A DNA stretch of 64,000 nucleotides from Novosphingobium sp. B1 (lineage in GTDB: Bacteria > Pseudomonadota > Alphaproteobacteria > Sphingomonadales > Sphingomonadaceae), in the NCBI RefSeq assembly GCF_900176395.1, contig NZ_FWXL01000001.1, forward strand, positions 248,001-312,000, read 5' to 3'. A program made the position numbers and the translations under genes. The notes below the pieces were generated by a model. That model saw only the letters and a list, made by a program, of their open reading frames with translations. It was not told where the DNA came from and did not search any database. Of the stretch, positions 10,112-23,600 are shown piece after piece; position 1 is the first letter of the stretch, and every line of letters starts with the position of its first letter.

Positions 10112-10432
10112 ATGTCGACCAAGGCCGTTTCCGACGCCACATTTGCCACCGAAGTGCTGGGCAGCAGCAAGCCCGTGCTCGTCGATTTCTGGGCTGACTG
10201 GTGCGGCCCGTGCAAGATGATCGCCCCGGCGCTCGAGGAAATCTCGGAAGAGCTCGCCGACAAGGTGGAGATCGCCAAGGTCGACATCATGGAGAATACC
10301 GACATTGCCAGCCAGTTCGGCGTGCAGTCGATCCCGCTGCTGATCCTGTTCAAGGATGGCAAGCCCGTCGCCCAGAAGTTGGGCGCGGCCCCCAAGAGCC
10401 AGCTAAAGGGCTGGCTTGAAAGCGTTCTCTGA
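10112..10432 (+). CDS. trxA: Thioredoxin
   Basis: This is the general disulfide reductase of the cytoplasm. The 106-residue protein has the canonical active site WADWCGPCKM (Cys31 and Cys34) and the cis-Pro segment QSIPLLILFKDGK. ATG 10112 is chosen because AGGAG at 10098-10102 lies 9 nt upstream; a TTG 30 bases earlier is in frame but has no site. The gene follows addA by 60 bp and ends before a strong hairpin. Confidence 0.95.
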   Translation: MSTKAVSDATFATEVLGSSKPVLVDFWADWCGPCKMIAPALEEISEELADKVEIAKVDIMENTDIASQFGVQSIPLLILFKDGKPVAQKLGAAPKSQLKGWLESVL

Positions 10433-10443
10433 TCCAGCAATTG

Positions 10444-10466
10444 CCCCCGCGAAAGCGGGGGTTCTT
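10444..10466. terminator. Rho-independent terminator between trxA and the facing phosphatase gene
   Basis: A 7-bp perfect GC stem (CCCCCGC at 10444-10450, GCGGGGG at 10455-10461) closed by a GAAA tetraloop and followed by TTCTTG. It lies 11 bp after the trxA stop and 3 bp before the end of the convergent minus-strand gene, so it may act in both directions. Confidence 0.85.
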
Positions 10467-10469
10467 GTA

Positions 10470-11279
10470 TCAGGAGGGCATGCGGGCCAAGCGCTCGGCC
10501 AGTTCGTCGAACAGCTTTGGGCTGGCGGCGCCAATCAGGCCCGGCTCAAGATGCCGGTCGACGCGATAGGCTGAACCGTCCGGGCGCGCAGCCTTGCCGC
10601 CCGACTCGTTGAGGAACAGCACGCCTGCCGCGTGGTCCCACGCCAGCGTCTTCTCGAACAGCGAGACATCATTCTGGCCAAGCGCGATGCGCGGATACTG
10701 CTCAGCTGCGCAACGCGGGATATCCACCAGCGTGTAGTGCGGAGCGATATGCTCAAGCAGCGCGGCGCGCTTTGCCTTGTCGACGAAGACCAGCGAAATG
10801 GCGGCGATGGGCTTGTCCCTGCCGCTACCTTGCGCCGTCAGGCGTTCGCCTCCCACCCAGGCGCCCTGGCCGCGATGGGCGGTGCACAGGCGGTCGTTGA
10901 GCGGATCGTAGATCCAGCCGGCGACGGTGTCGCCCTTTTCTGCCAGCGCGATCAGGATGCCGAACGGCGGTTTGCCCACCGCATAATTGTTGGTGCCATC
11001 GAGGGGGTCGATGATCCAGCACAGCTTGTTGGACAGGCGCTCGAAAATGGCTGGATCGGCGTGCGCCGCCTCTTCACCGACGATGGCCGCTTCCGGCAGG
11101 ATCTTCGCCAGCCCTTCGGCCAGCATGACCTCGCTCTCGGTGTCGGCGATGGTCACGACATCGTCTGCCGCCTTGTTGCTGACTTCGTCGCTGCCCAGAC
11201 GCTGATAGTGCTTGAGCAGCGTCTTCTCGGCCGTATCGCGCATCAACGCGGCGACGGCGCTGTCGAGGGCGCGGCTCAA
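10470..11279 (-). CDS. Inositol monophosphatase-family phosphatase
   Basis: This is a metal-dependent sugar/nucleotide phosphatase of the IMPase/CysQ fold. Signatures are VGEEAAH, CWIIDPLDGTNNY and LAWDHAAGVLFLNESGG, which supply the metal-binding Glu and Asp residues. Substrate (inositol phosphate, 3'-phosphoadenosine phosphate or histidinol phosphate) cannot be told from sequence. The longest frame would start at 11333 inside argJ. TTG 11279 overlaps the argJ stop (TTGA) and gives a normal N-terminus, about 269 residues; ATG 11243 is the other option. It is probably translated by coupling to argJ. Confidence 0.85.
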   Translation of the reverse strand: MSRALDSAVAALMRDTAEKTLLKHYQRLGSDEVSNKAADDVVTIADTESEVMLAEGLAKILPEAAIVGEEAAHADPAIFERLSNKLCWIIDPLDGTNNYAVGKPPFGILIALAEKGDTVAGWIYDPLNDRLCTAHRGQGAWVGGERLTAQGSGRDKPIAAISLVFVDKAKRAALLEHIAPHYTLVDIPRCAAEQYPRIALGQNDVSLFEKTLAWDHAAGVLFLNESGGKAARPDGSAYRVDRHLEPGLIGAASPKLFDELAERLARMPS

Positions 11280-12502
11280 GAGCGGTAGTCCGCGTTGATC
11301 GAGATGTAGCCGTGGGTGAGATCGCAGGTCCATACCGTGGCCGATCCCCCGCCAAGGCCGAGGTCAACTTCGATGGAGATCTCGCGTCCCTTCAGGTGGG
11401 TCGCAACAGGGCCTTCATTGTATTCCGCGAGCGGCTGGCCATCGCGCGCCGCCCAAGTGCCGCCAAAGCCGATCGACAGCCGATCGCGATCTGCCGGTTC
11501 CCCCGCCTTGCCGACCGCCATGACGACACGGCCCCAATTCGCGTCCTCACCGGCGATGGCAGTCTTGACCAGCGGCGAGTTGGCGATGGCGAGACCGACC
11601 TTGCGCGCGCTTTCATCGGACACCGCGCCGGTGACCGACACTGCGATGAACTTCTGCGCACCTTCGCCGTCTTTTACGACCAGATGGGCAAGCTGGCGGC
11701 AAATGTCCTCGATTGCCGCAGCAAAGGCATGGGCACCAGGGCTGTCGAAGCTGCTCAGCGCTGCGTTTCCGGCCTTGCCGGTGGCGAAGGCCAGCACGGT
11801 GTCGCTGGTCGACGTGTCGCTGTCGACGGTGATGCACGAGAAGGTGCGCCGGTTTGCGGCAGACAGGCATTCCTGCAGGAACGCCGGGCTGACGGCGGCA
11901 TCGGTGAAGACATAGCCGAGCATCGTTGCCATGTCAGGCGCGATCATGCCGCTGCCCTTGATGATGGCGCTGAAGGTGACCCGGACGTCGCCGATCATGG
12001 CCGAGGCCGTGGCCCCCTTGGCAAAGGTGTCGGTCGTGCCGATGGTGCGGGCAGCGTCTTCCCACGAGCATTCCTGCGCCTGCAGTGCGGCCTCGATCCC
12101 GGCGCGGGCCTTGTCCTTGGGCAGGGGCACGCCGATCACGCCGGTGGAGGATACGAACACTTCCTCGCGGGCGCAGCCGAGATGTGCGGCGACCTGTTCC
12201 ATGATCTGTTCAACCGCCTCGCGCCCGCGATATCCGGTGAAAGCGTTGGAATTGCCGGCATTGACGACAAGCGCGCGCGCCTTGCCGACTGAAGCATTTT
12301 CGCGTCCGATTTCGACCTCGGACGAACAGCAGACGTTGCGGGTGAATACGCCGGCCACGGCCGTGCCTTCCGCCAGTTCCACATAGGTAAGGTCACAACG
12401 GCCCCAGTCTTTGTAGCCTGCGCGGGCGATGCGAGGCGAGACGCCGGCGATGGCGGGCAGCGCGGGGAAGGGCGAGGCGAGCGGGGAGACGGCTTCGGAC
12501 AT
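11276..12502 (-). CDS. argJ: Bifunctional glutamate N-acetyltransferase/amino-acid acetyltransferase ArgJ
   Basis: ArgJ moves the acetyl group from N-acetylornithine to glutamate in the cyclic arginine pathway. The 408-residue precursor carries the self-cleavage site IKGSGMIAPDMATMLGY, where the bond before Thr is cut and Thr becomes the nucleophile; Asp replaces the more common Asn two residues before Ala. The N-terminal SPRIARAGYKDWGRCDL is typical. The downstream phosphatase gene overlaps the stop by 4 bp, so the two form a minus-strand operon. Confidence 0.95.
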   Translation of the reverse strand: MSEAVSPLASPFPALPAIAGVSPRIARAGYKDWGRCDLTYVELAEGTAVAGVFTRNVCCSSEVEIGRENASVGKARALVVNAGNSNAFTGYRGREAVEQIMEQVAAHLGCAREEVFVSSTGVIGVPLPKDKARAGIEAALQAQECSWEDAARTIGTTDTFAKGATASAMIGDVRVTFSAIIKGSGMIAPDMATMLGYVFTDAAVSPAFLQECLSAANRRTFSCITVDSDTSTSDTVLAFATGKAGNAALSSFDSPGAHAFAAAIEDICRQLAHLVVKDGEGAQKFIAVSVTGAVSDESARKVGLAIANSPLVKTAIAGEDANWGRVVMAVGKAGEPADRDRLSIGFGGTWAARDGQPLAEYNEGPVATHLKGREISIEVDLGLGGGSATVWTCDLTHGYISINADYRS

Positions 12503-12627
12503 GCCTCAAGCGCCTAGCGCGCGCGGGCATTCTCTTCAACCGCCGGAATTTCTGCCCATGGGAACGCGACGGGCAGTTGTGTTTTCGTGATGGACGAATG
12601 CGCGATCAATCCCTATCTCGTTGCGCG

Positions 12628-12894
12628 ATGCGCATGCTGCTCGTCCTTCTGGCCATGATTACGGGCCTTTCCTTGCCCGAGATGGCGCTTGCCGTCTCGC
12701 GGGCGGAAGTGGCGGACAGTGGCATTGCGGCAGCGCCCACGGCATCTGCCGAACAGCGCCAGCAGCGTTGCGTCTGCCGCGGCGGCAGCGTTCCGCAGAA
12801 GCGGACGCCATCGCGCCGCAAGACGGTGTGGCTGCCAGCACCGGCGCTGGCAACGGCCTCTGCGATCTTTCTGAGCGACCGCCCGCTCGAATAG
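12628..12894 (+). CDS. Small exported protein of unknown function
   Basis: An 88-residue frame. It starts MRMLLVLLAMITGLSLPEMALA, a convincing signal peptide with cleavage after ALA. The mature part has a CVCRGG motif, a basic stretch (PQKRTPSRRKT) and a hydrophobic tail LATASAIFL. ATG 12628 is chosen over an upstream start at 12577 because it begins directly at the signal peptide. I recognise no family. It sits divergent from argJ and upstream of secA, and ends 44 bp before the palindrome. The signal peptide makes a real gene more likely than not. Confidence 0.5.
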   Translation: MRMLLVLLAMITGLSLPEMALAVSRAEVADSGIAAAPTASAEQRQQRCVCRGGSVPQKRTPSRRKTVWLPAPALATASAIFLSDRPLE

Positions 12895-12937
12895 CGCGCG
12901 TCCGCGCATACCCTTTCCGGCTTTCCATTCGCCACGT

Positions 12938-12961
12938 GTGCCGCGCAAGCTTGCGCGGCAC
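12938..12961. repeat. Perfect 24-bp palindrome upstream of secA
   Basis: The half-site GTGCCGCGCAAG is followed at once by its exact reverse complement, centred on a HindIII-like AAGCTT. It ends 37 bp before the secA start and 44 bp after the small exported gene. There is no T-run on either side, so it is either a protein-binding site or an RNA hairpin in the secA leader rather than an ordinary terminator. Confidence 0.7.
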
Positions 12962-12998
12962 GGTCCGTGTTACCGTTTCTACAGGATAAATTCGCCCT

Positions 12999-15734
<2,736 letters not shown>

Positions 15735-15742
15735 GGATGCGG

Positions 15743-15773
15743 CCCCACCCGATCGAACGCCGAGAGGGTGGGG
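15743..15773 (+). terminator. Hairpin after secA
   Basis: An 8-bp perfect stem, CCCCACCC (15743-15750) with GGGTGGGG (15766-15773), 15-nt loop, 8 bp after the secA stop. It is followed by TAAAACC rather than a T-run, so termination may be weak or Rho-assisted. Confidence 0.55.
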
Positions 15774-15930
15774 TAAAACCTTAACCATTTGAACGCGATA
15801 TGCCTTTTGTTATTGTGCAAATCGCCGTGCATTGCGATTGCGTCGCCAGCCAAATTGGCGCAGAGATGAAAAGAAGATAAAAAGAACAGATCGGGCCGCG
15901 TCGTGACTTAATCCGGCGGGGGCTTAGCAA

Positions 15931-17685
15931 ATGAGTTCGAGTTTCAGGGAGAAGCGCAGGTTCCTGCAGGGTGCGGCAAGCATTGCAGTCTGGTCTTCAA
16001 CCTTCCTTTCGCAAGGTGTCCTTGCGCAGACCCAAGCCGGTGTCCCATTGTCCCGCGACGAGCTGCGGGGAATTACGAACCAGGCACCGACTGCGGCGCC
16101 TCGTCTTTCGATAGCCGGCGGTGTCGAACGGTCGCCGTGCGCGTTGGACGATCCTGCTTATGCCGACATAAAGGTCACCATTAACGAGGTGTCGTTCAAC
16201 GGGCTCAAGGAAATAGCGCCCGGCGAACTGGACGCAACCTGGCGCCCGCTCGCCAATGCGCCGCAACCAATTTCGGCCCTGTGCGAGATCCGCGACGCAG
16301 CCGGCACGATCCTGCGCAACAAGGGGTATCTCGCCGCTGTGCAAGTACCGACCCAGCGGATCGAGAACGGCCAGGTTCGCATGGAGGTCATTTACGCCCG
16401 CGTCTCGACTGTCCGTGCAAGGGGGGAAACCCGCGGTGCCGAGGCCAAGCTGGAACAGTACCTCAATGCACTGACGCGAGACGAGGTGTTCAACCAGCGG
16501 CGAGCTGAGCGTTACCTTCTGCTGGCGCGGGACCTTCCGGGCTACAACGTGCAATTGACTCTCAAACCTGCCGGCACGGGGCCAGGCGATCTCGTGGCAG
16601 AGGTCAGCGTCTTGCGCGCGCCATATGCGGTTGACCTGACGGTTCAGAATCTTGCCTCGAAAGAGACAGGCCGCTTTGGAGGGCAGATACGGGCACAGTT
16701 CTTCGGGCTTACCGGCCTCGGCGATGCCACGTCGCTGTCCTATTACACCACATCCGATTTTTCCGAGCAGCACATCCTGCAAGGCAGTCATGAGTTCCGG
16801 CCGAGCGGCAGCGGGTTGATCGTGGGCGGACAGGTTACCCATGCCTGGACCAAACCCGATATTGCCGGGTTGCCCGCAAACGTTTCGTTGTCGGCGCGCA
16901 CGCTCTACGCCAGTCTTTACGCCAGATACCCGGTGCGCCGCTCGCTTGCCGGCAACGTGTGGCTGAGCGGTGGCTTCGATCTTGTGAACCAGGACGTCCA
17001 GTTGATCGCCCCTCTCACACGCGACCGGATCCGAGTGGGCTGGGCCAAGCTCGATCATGATGCGATCGATTCGAAGCACGCCCAACCGCGCTGGCGCTAC
17101 GCATCCTCGCTGGAATTGCGGCAGGGTCTTGCCTTTCTAGACGCCACTCGGGGATGCACCGGGCTGGCTTGTGCGTCGACCGTGCCCACCAGCCGCGCCG
17201 ATGGCTCTCGCACTGCCACCGTCATTCGCTGGCAGAGCGAGTACGAGCGGAGCGTGGGACGAGCGTCATTCGTGCTTTCGCCCCGCGCGCAGTATGCTTT
17301 CAAGCCGTTGTTCAGCTTCGAGGAGTTTTCGGCTGGCAACTTCACCGTCGGGCGCGGATACGATCCGGGTGAACTGATCGGCGATGATGCAGTCGGTATT
17401 GCTGGCGAAGTGCGCGGACCGCGCCTGCCAGTCGGGAGCAGTCGCAGCATCAGGGTTCAGCCTTTCGTCTTCGGTGACATGGCGTGGGTCTGGAACAAGG
17501 ATGTTCCCGGCAACGACCGGCTGACGTCGCTGGGCGGGGGTGTGCGCTCCGAGATCGGTTCACGCTTCCGGCTCGAGGGAACCCTGGCCGTGCCGCTTGA
17601 AAAGGTCGGCCTGCAAGCCAGCCGCTCCAAGCCGCGATTCCTCATGACTTTGACCACGCGACTGCTTCCGTGGAGGGCCTTCTGA
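15931..17685 (+). CDS. ShlB/FhaC-type two-partner-secretion transporter
   Basis: This is the outer-membrane TpsB partner that exports one dedicated exoprotein. The 584-residue protein begins with a signal sequence (about residues 1-32, ending SQGVLAQ). POTRA-like segments follow (VTINEVSFNGLKEIAPGEL, then a second unit with GYLAAVQVPTQRIENGQVRM). From about residue 235 there is a 16-strand-type barrel region (VDLTVQNLASKETGRFGGQ; NFTVGRGYDPGELIGDDAVG is the conserved barrel motif). The last residue is Phe, as in many Omp85-superfamily barrels. The exoprotein gene starts in the stop codon (TGATG). The 195-bp upstream gap should hold the promoter. Confidence 0.9.
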   Translation: MSSSFREKRRFLQGAASIAVWSSTFLSQGVLAQTQAGVPLSRDELRGITNQAPTAAPRLSIAGGVERSPCALDDPAYADIKVTINEVSFNGLKEIAPGELDATWRPLANAPQPISALCEIRDAAGTILRNKGYLAAVQVPTQRIENGQVRMEVIYARVSTVRARGETRGAEAKLEQYLNALTRDEVFNQRRAERYLLLARDLPGYNVQLTLKPAGTGPGDLVAEVSVLRAPYAVDLTVQNLASKETGRFGGQIRAQFFGLTGLGDATSLSYYTTSDFSEQHILQGSHEFRPSGSGLIVGGQVTHAWTKPDIAGLPANVSLSARTLYASLYARYPVRRSLAGNVWLSGGFDLVNQDVQLIAPLTRDRIRVGWAKLDHDAIDSKHAQPRWRYASSLELRQGLAFLDATRGCTGLACASTVPTSRADGSRTATVIRWQSEYERSVGRASFVLSPRAQYAFKPLFSFEEFSAGNFTVGRGYDPGELIGDDAVGIAGEVRGPRLPVGSSRSIRVQPFVFGDMAWVWNKDVPGNDRLTSLGGGVRSEIGSRFRLEGTLAVPLEKVGLQASRSKPRFLMTLTTRLLPWRAF

Positions 17686-20600
17686 TGCGCTACCAGCTTC
17701 CGATCACGCGCAAGCAAATGCTGTCAGCTTCCGGGCTTGCCCTGGCGACCGCACTTGTGGCCGCGGGTCCTGCTCTGCGCGCGCAGTCGTTCCAGGGCAC
17801 GCCCGTATCGACGTTCGGCAATGTGAGCATCTTTGCAACGCTTTCTGCCACCGACGTTACCGTTTCGAGTCCCAGCGCCGTGATCAACTGGGTGCCGAAC
17901 GACACGAACACTACCGGCGGGCCGATCAACTTTCAGCCGACCGGGACGACCGCGACCTTCCGCAACAATCCTGACCTGACGAGCGATTTTACGGTTCTCA
18001 ACCGTATCGTGCCTTCGGGATCGACGCGCGCGATCCAGTTCAACGGCAATGTCGTTTCGCGTCTGCAAACGCAGGCGGGGCAAGTCGCTGGTGGCACGGT
18101 CTTCTTCTACAGTCCCGGCGGCATCCTTATCGGAAGCAGTGGTGCTTTCGACGTCGGAAATCTGGTCCTGACAACGTCGGATCTGGCCTATGACGCGTCC
18201 GGCAACTTTGGCAGCAACGGACAGTACGTCTTCCAGCAGGCAACCGTTGCCGGCGCGCAGGTATCATTGGCGCCAGGGGCGCAGATCACCGCGACGACGG
18301 ATGGCTCGTACGTTGCGATGGTTGCGCCCTATGTCAGCAACGCCGGAACCATCAGCGTCAATGGCTCGGCTGCCCTGGTTGCAGCCGATGCCGCCTCGAT
18401 CCAGTTCTCGCCCAATGGCCTGTTCAACATCCAGATCGATTCCGGCAGCAGCGCCTCGGGCATTGCCGTATTGAATTCCGGCTCGATCGGCGGCCCGGCA
18501 GCATCGAACGTCACCCAGTTCCATCGCATCTATATGGTTGCAGTGCCAAAGAACGATGCGCTGACGATGCTGATCGGTGCTGGAAGTTCGCTCGGGTTCG
18601 ACGTGGCGGGTGCCGCCGACGTTGTCGGAAACGCCATTGTGCTGTCCGGTGGCAAGGACATTATCGCCGGTGAGGCTGCACCCAAAGCCTCGAATGGCGC
18701 AGGCACAGGCCTCGTCAATATCCAGGGCAGCGATGCCGATGTCACATCCAGTTTCCGATCGGCTTCGACCGGGGTCACACAGTTCTTCTCTTCATCCAGC
18801 GCTGGTCTCGATTTCGCTTCGGACGTCGCAATAAGGGGGGGAACCGGCGGTCCGTCCCTGCTGCTTTCACAAGCGAACGGGGTGATCACGATTGGCGGCG
18901 ACCTCACCGTCGATACGTCAGTTGCCGGAGAAGATCCTGCAGTGAGCGCGCAGGGCGGGCAAAGTATCCTGTCAGCGTCTTCGGGCAGCATTTCGGTTCT
19001 GGGCAACGTGACACTGATCGCCGAAGGCGTGGGGGCGCAATCTACCAGCAACGGTGGCGCCGCAGGGGCTGGCCTTGGCGGGTTGGCGGAAGTTTCCGCT
19101 ACCGACGGCGGTAACATTACAATCGGCGGATCAACCTTGCTCCAAGCCCGCGGCATCGGCGGGGCTGGCGACGGGGTTGCCGGTGGCAGCGGGCAGGGCG
19201 GTACTGCGCAGGTTACGGCGTTCAACGCCGATGCCTCGATAACGATCGATGGCAACCTCGATCTGGTCTCGTCTGGTATCGGCCAAATCGGCACTGTCGG
19301 CGGAGCCGGGCGTGGCGGGGCGACCTCGGTCATGAGCACCGGCACGTCGCAGATAAGTATTGCCGGCGCGTCTACGTTCTCGGCCACGGGGTTTGGCAGC
19401 ACTGGAACCGTGTCCGGCGGTGACGGGAGTGGCGGTTCGATGGGCATTGTCGCCTCGAACGACGCGGCGATCACCCTGCATAATGTGGAAGCCGTTGTTG
19501 ACGGGTCGGCGGGATCGGGTCCGGTAACCGCTGGCGCAGCCTTTGGCGGCCTTGGTCTGGTTCGGGCCAACCTCACGTCGAGCACGGTTGCGGGAGGACC
19601 GGGCACTGCGCGGGTTGGCATTAACGGCGATCTGCTCGTCAGTGCCAGAGCGCTGGGTGGTGCTGCAACGGCTGCAGGCGGAACCGACGCGGCCATCCAG
19701 GGCGGATCAGTCGTTATAGATGCGTCCACGGGCAACCGGGTGGACGCAGCAGGGCAGGTCAGCATCGATGCCAGCGCATTTGGCTTGAGCGGCTATAGCA
19801 ACACCAACACTGCGCTTGGCGGGATCGTGACGGTACGCGGCAGTTCGGGCGGAACGGTTGCTCTCTCGGGCGGCTTCACGGCAGATGCCGATGCGTTCGG
19901 AGGCGTGGGGCTCGGCGCTGCAGCTGGCGGCAATGCCACGGGCGGCACCATCAATGTCACCACCAACGGCGGTTCGGTGCAACTCACCGGGGCAGTCCAG
20001 ACCGGCGCGGAAGCCTTGGGCGGACTGCAGTCTGGTGGTGGATCGGCAGGTTCCGGCCAAGGCGGCACCAACCTGTTCACGTCCAATAACCTCGGGCAAC
20101 TCCTCATCAATGGCAGCGTTTCGGCTGTCGTCAGCGGTATTGGAGGAACCACGGATGGCGCAGGACAAGGTGGCGCCGGAATCGGCGGGGCAATCCAGAT
20201 TTCCTCGAGCGTCGGATCGGTCGGGAGCATCAGCGGCAATGTGAACCTTGTCGCCAACGGCCTTGGCGGCGGAGGGCAGGGCGTGCTGACCGGCGGCCTT
20301 GGCCGTGCGGGTGACATTTCGATCCGGGCATTCGGCAACGCTGGTTCTGGCGGCTTGAGCTTCGGCTCTGCGCTGAGCCTGACCGCCAGCGGAACGGGAG
20401 GCGAAAGTTCCGGCAGCGCAGGGACCGGCGGCAATGGTATTGGCGGTACGGTCACGATGCTTGCTGACGGCGCGCTCGTCCTGATCAGCGAAAGCCTCTC
20501 GCTGAACTCGGTCGCAACGGGTGGCAACGGATTTGCCAATGGCGGTGCGGCGTTTGGCGTCAATGGTAGCGTGGAAGCTCGCAACGCCGGATCGATCGGT

Positions 20601-23600
20601 GCGCAAGGGGGCATTTCGCTCGACTTTGGCAGCCGCGGCGGATCGAGCCTTGGCACAGGTTCCGGCGGCGCGGCTAGTGGCGCCAACGTCACCCTGGCTG
20701 CCAATAGTGGCGAGCTGACGAGTGCGCAGGCGATCAGCATCTTCGCCGGGACTGCCGGCGGTGCCGTGCTCTCTGGCACTGGCAGCGGCGGCGCGGCGAC
20801 GGCAAACGTTGTCACGGTCACGACATCGGGCAACGGAAATATCTCTTCAGCTTTTGGTCTGAATATCAGCGGCGCCGGTGTTGGCGGAAATAGCAGCGGC
20901 GGTCTGGCTGGAAGCGGCAGCGGAGCAACCGCTCGGCTCAATCTCAGCGGCGGGCAAGTCAATGCTGGCAGCCTGCTTGTCGACGTGAGCGGCATTGGCG
21001 GACAAGGAAACCTCGGCGGGGGCGCAGGCTCGGGCGGATCGGTGAGCGGCAACATCGCCGCAACCAGTCTGACGATTGGCACTTCGTCGCAGATATTCGC
21101 GGGGGGCTTCGGCGGCTCCAACACCAGCAACAGCGGCAGCGGCGCGGCTGGAGCTGGCACGGGCGGCACGGTTGCCCTGAGCTTCTCGCGCAGTACGGCG
21201 AGCCTTGGATCAGGCGAAGGCGTCGTAATCGATGCCAGCGGCTATGCCGACCAAGGCGGACCCGCACAGGGCATTGGCGGTAGCGTCTCGATCACTGCGG
21301 CCGCTTCCACAGTCGGTACGACGGGTTTGCTGAGAATCTCAGCCATTGGCGGCGGGAGCGCGGGCAAGAACGGAACGGCAGGTGGCGTTGGCAAGGGCGG
21401 GTCGATCTCGCTTTCTGCCCTGGGCGATTCCCAAGGGGCGAGCGCCATCAACGCCGATATCCTTTCGCTCAATTCCGACGGAATCGGGGGAGTCGGCTCG
21501 CGTTCGCTGGTAGTTGGCATCGACAGCGGGGCAGGTGGCGCAGCAGAGGGCGGAAGCATTTCGCTTGCCGCTGCGGTCGATGGCGGCACCATCTCTGCCG
21601 GGAGCCTGTTCGTCAGTGCACGGGGCTTTGCCGAGAGCGGCGGAGCGGGTTTCCGCAACCCGGACACCGGCGCGGGCAAGGGCGGCCAGGGCGGAGCGGC
21701 GAAGGGCGGCGTAATCATTCTCGGTTCGTTGGCGGCGACTGGTGGTTCGGGCTCTGGAGGGTACGCGCTTGGCGCCGCGGAGTTTGATGCCGGCGCGCGC
21801 GGCGGGTTCGGCGGAGACGGCGACGATGGCTTCGTGCCGGGGCAGGCTGGCGACGGTGGCACCGCGATGGGCGGTTCGATCCAGATGCAATTCGATCAGG
21901 GTGGCAGTGCGATCAGTGTCACCGAAACCCTGGCGTTGCGCGTCGATGCGGTCGGCGGCAGCAGCGGGATCTGCGGTGCGGGGTGCTTTGGTGCAGGCGC
22001 CACCGCCACAGGCGGGACGATAAGCTTCGGGTCCGGAGGGCTGAGCACCGGCAATACCATTACTCTTGGTGAACTGTCGCTTTCCGCCATCGCTACTGGA
22101 GGCGGGAGCTTCTCGCCCACGGGTGGAAATGCAACTGGCGGCGGCGCGTTCTTCCGCATTGGTTCCGGCACCACCTTTGCTGCTGGCGTCGTTTCGATCA
22201 CGACCGACGCGTTTGGTAGCGATCAGTTCGCCGGCGGTACGGGCGGATCTGCGACAGGCGGCAATTCATCGTTCATTGCTTCCGGCACGGGGACTGCAAC
22301 GATCGACGGCACGCTCACGCTCATGTCCACGGGGCAGGGCGGGAACGGCCGTGACATTGGCGGAATAGGCGGTGCCGGCACAGGCGGCACGAGCCGGCTC
22401 TATAGTGACGGCGGCCGCATTGCGATCGGCGGCGGAGCAGTGATCGCTGCCAGCGGCTTTGGCGGTCAAGGCGATCAGAACTCTGCGGCCGGGACGGGCG
22501 GAACGGGCACCGGCGGAACGGCCCTTGTCACGGTCGGAACCCCGGATGTGATCGGCAACCTTGGCCGCATCGACTTGGGCGCGCTGACGCAGGTCGTGGC
22601 GGAAGGCACGGGCGGGGATTCCGGGACCGGCGGTCTGGGACTGGGCGGCTTTGCAGGAATCTCTGCGCGGCAGGGTAATCTCTCGCTCGATCTGTTGCTT
22701 GCTTCAGCCTCGGCGTCCGGCGGTTATGGGCAATTTGGCGGAGCAGGGGGCGAGGCGCAGGGCGGCCGCATCGAGGTCTTTGCGAACAGTGCCGTGGAAG
22801 GCGCAAGCCAAGTCACCATCAATACGCTTGTCGCTGACGCTTCGGCATCTGGTGGCTTCGGCGGAGATGCCGGACGGACTGCCAGCGGTACCAGTGCCGG
22901 CGGTTCGGGTGGAATGGCAACGGGTGGCTCGATCGCGATTTTCGGCACGGCTGGCAACGGCACGATGCAGGTCGGATCCATCACTGCCAGCGCCGACGGT
23001 CTTGGCGGCGGCGGCGGGGCCGGCAGCGTGGGCGGCAACGGCGGTCGGGGCCTTGGCGGCTCGATCCAGGCTGGCACGGCCAGCGGGATCGACACTGGAA
23101 CAATCAATGCGGGATCGGCCACGTACGGCTCGATCCAGATCACTGCATCGGGACGCGGCGGCACCGGTGGCGCTGGAGATGCCCTGACCGGCACAGGCGG
23201 AAATGGCGGCGACGCAACCGGTGGCGGCGCGCTGCTGCTGGTTCGTGGCAGCCCGGTTAGCGTCGCGGGCGCAGCCTCGTTCGAAGGTTCAGCGTTTGGT
23301 GGCTCTGCGGGGACCGGAAGTGCATCCGGTCTTGGCGGGAATGCCGAAATTCTGGCCAAGGAAACCGCCACGCAAATCGTTGGCGCCGAACTGGTCGTGA
23401 CAAACCGGTTCCAGCAACCACTGCAACGCGGCGCGCTGACTGCGCCCGGATCGCTCACGTTCACCGCGCAAGCCGTCGGGGGCGATGGTTCCACGATAGG
23501 CACTTCGCTCATGCGCGGTGCGGGCGTGGACATGCAGGTCGTGAACAGCAGCGTGAGTGCCGGCAGCTTGTCGTTCACTGCAGATGCCGCTGCCGCTGAC

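Noticed and set aside
18530..19765. Pro/Ala-rich minus-strand frames across the exoprotein gene
   Set aside because: They are the mirror of Gly/Ala repeat codons and have no ribosome-binding sites or domains.
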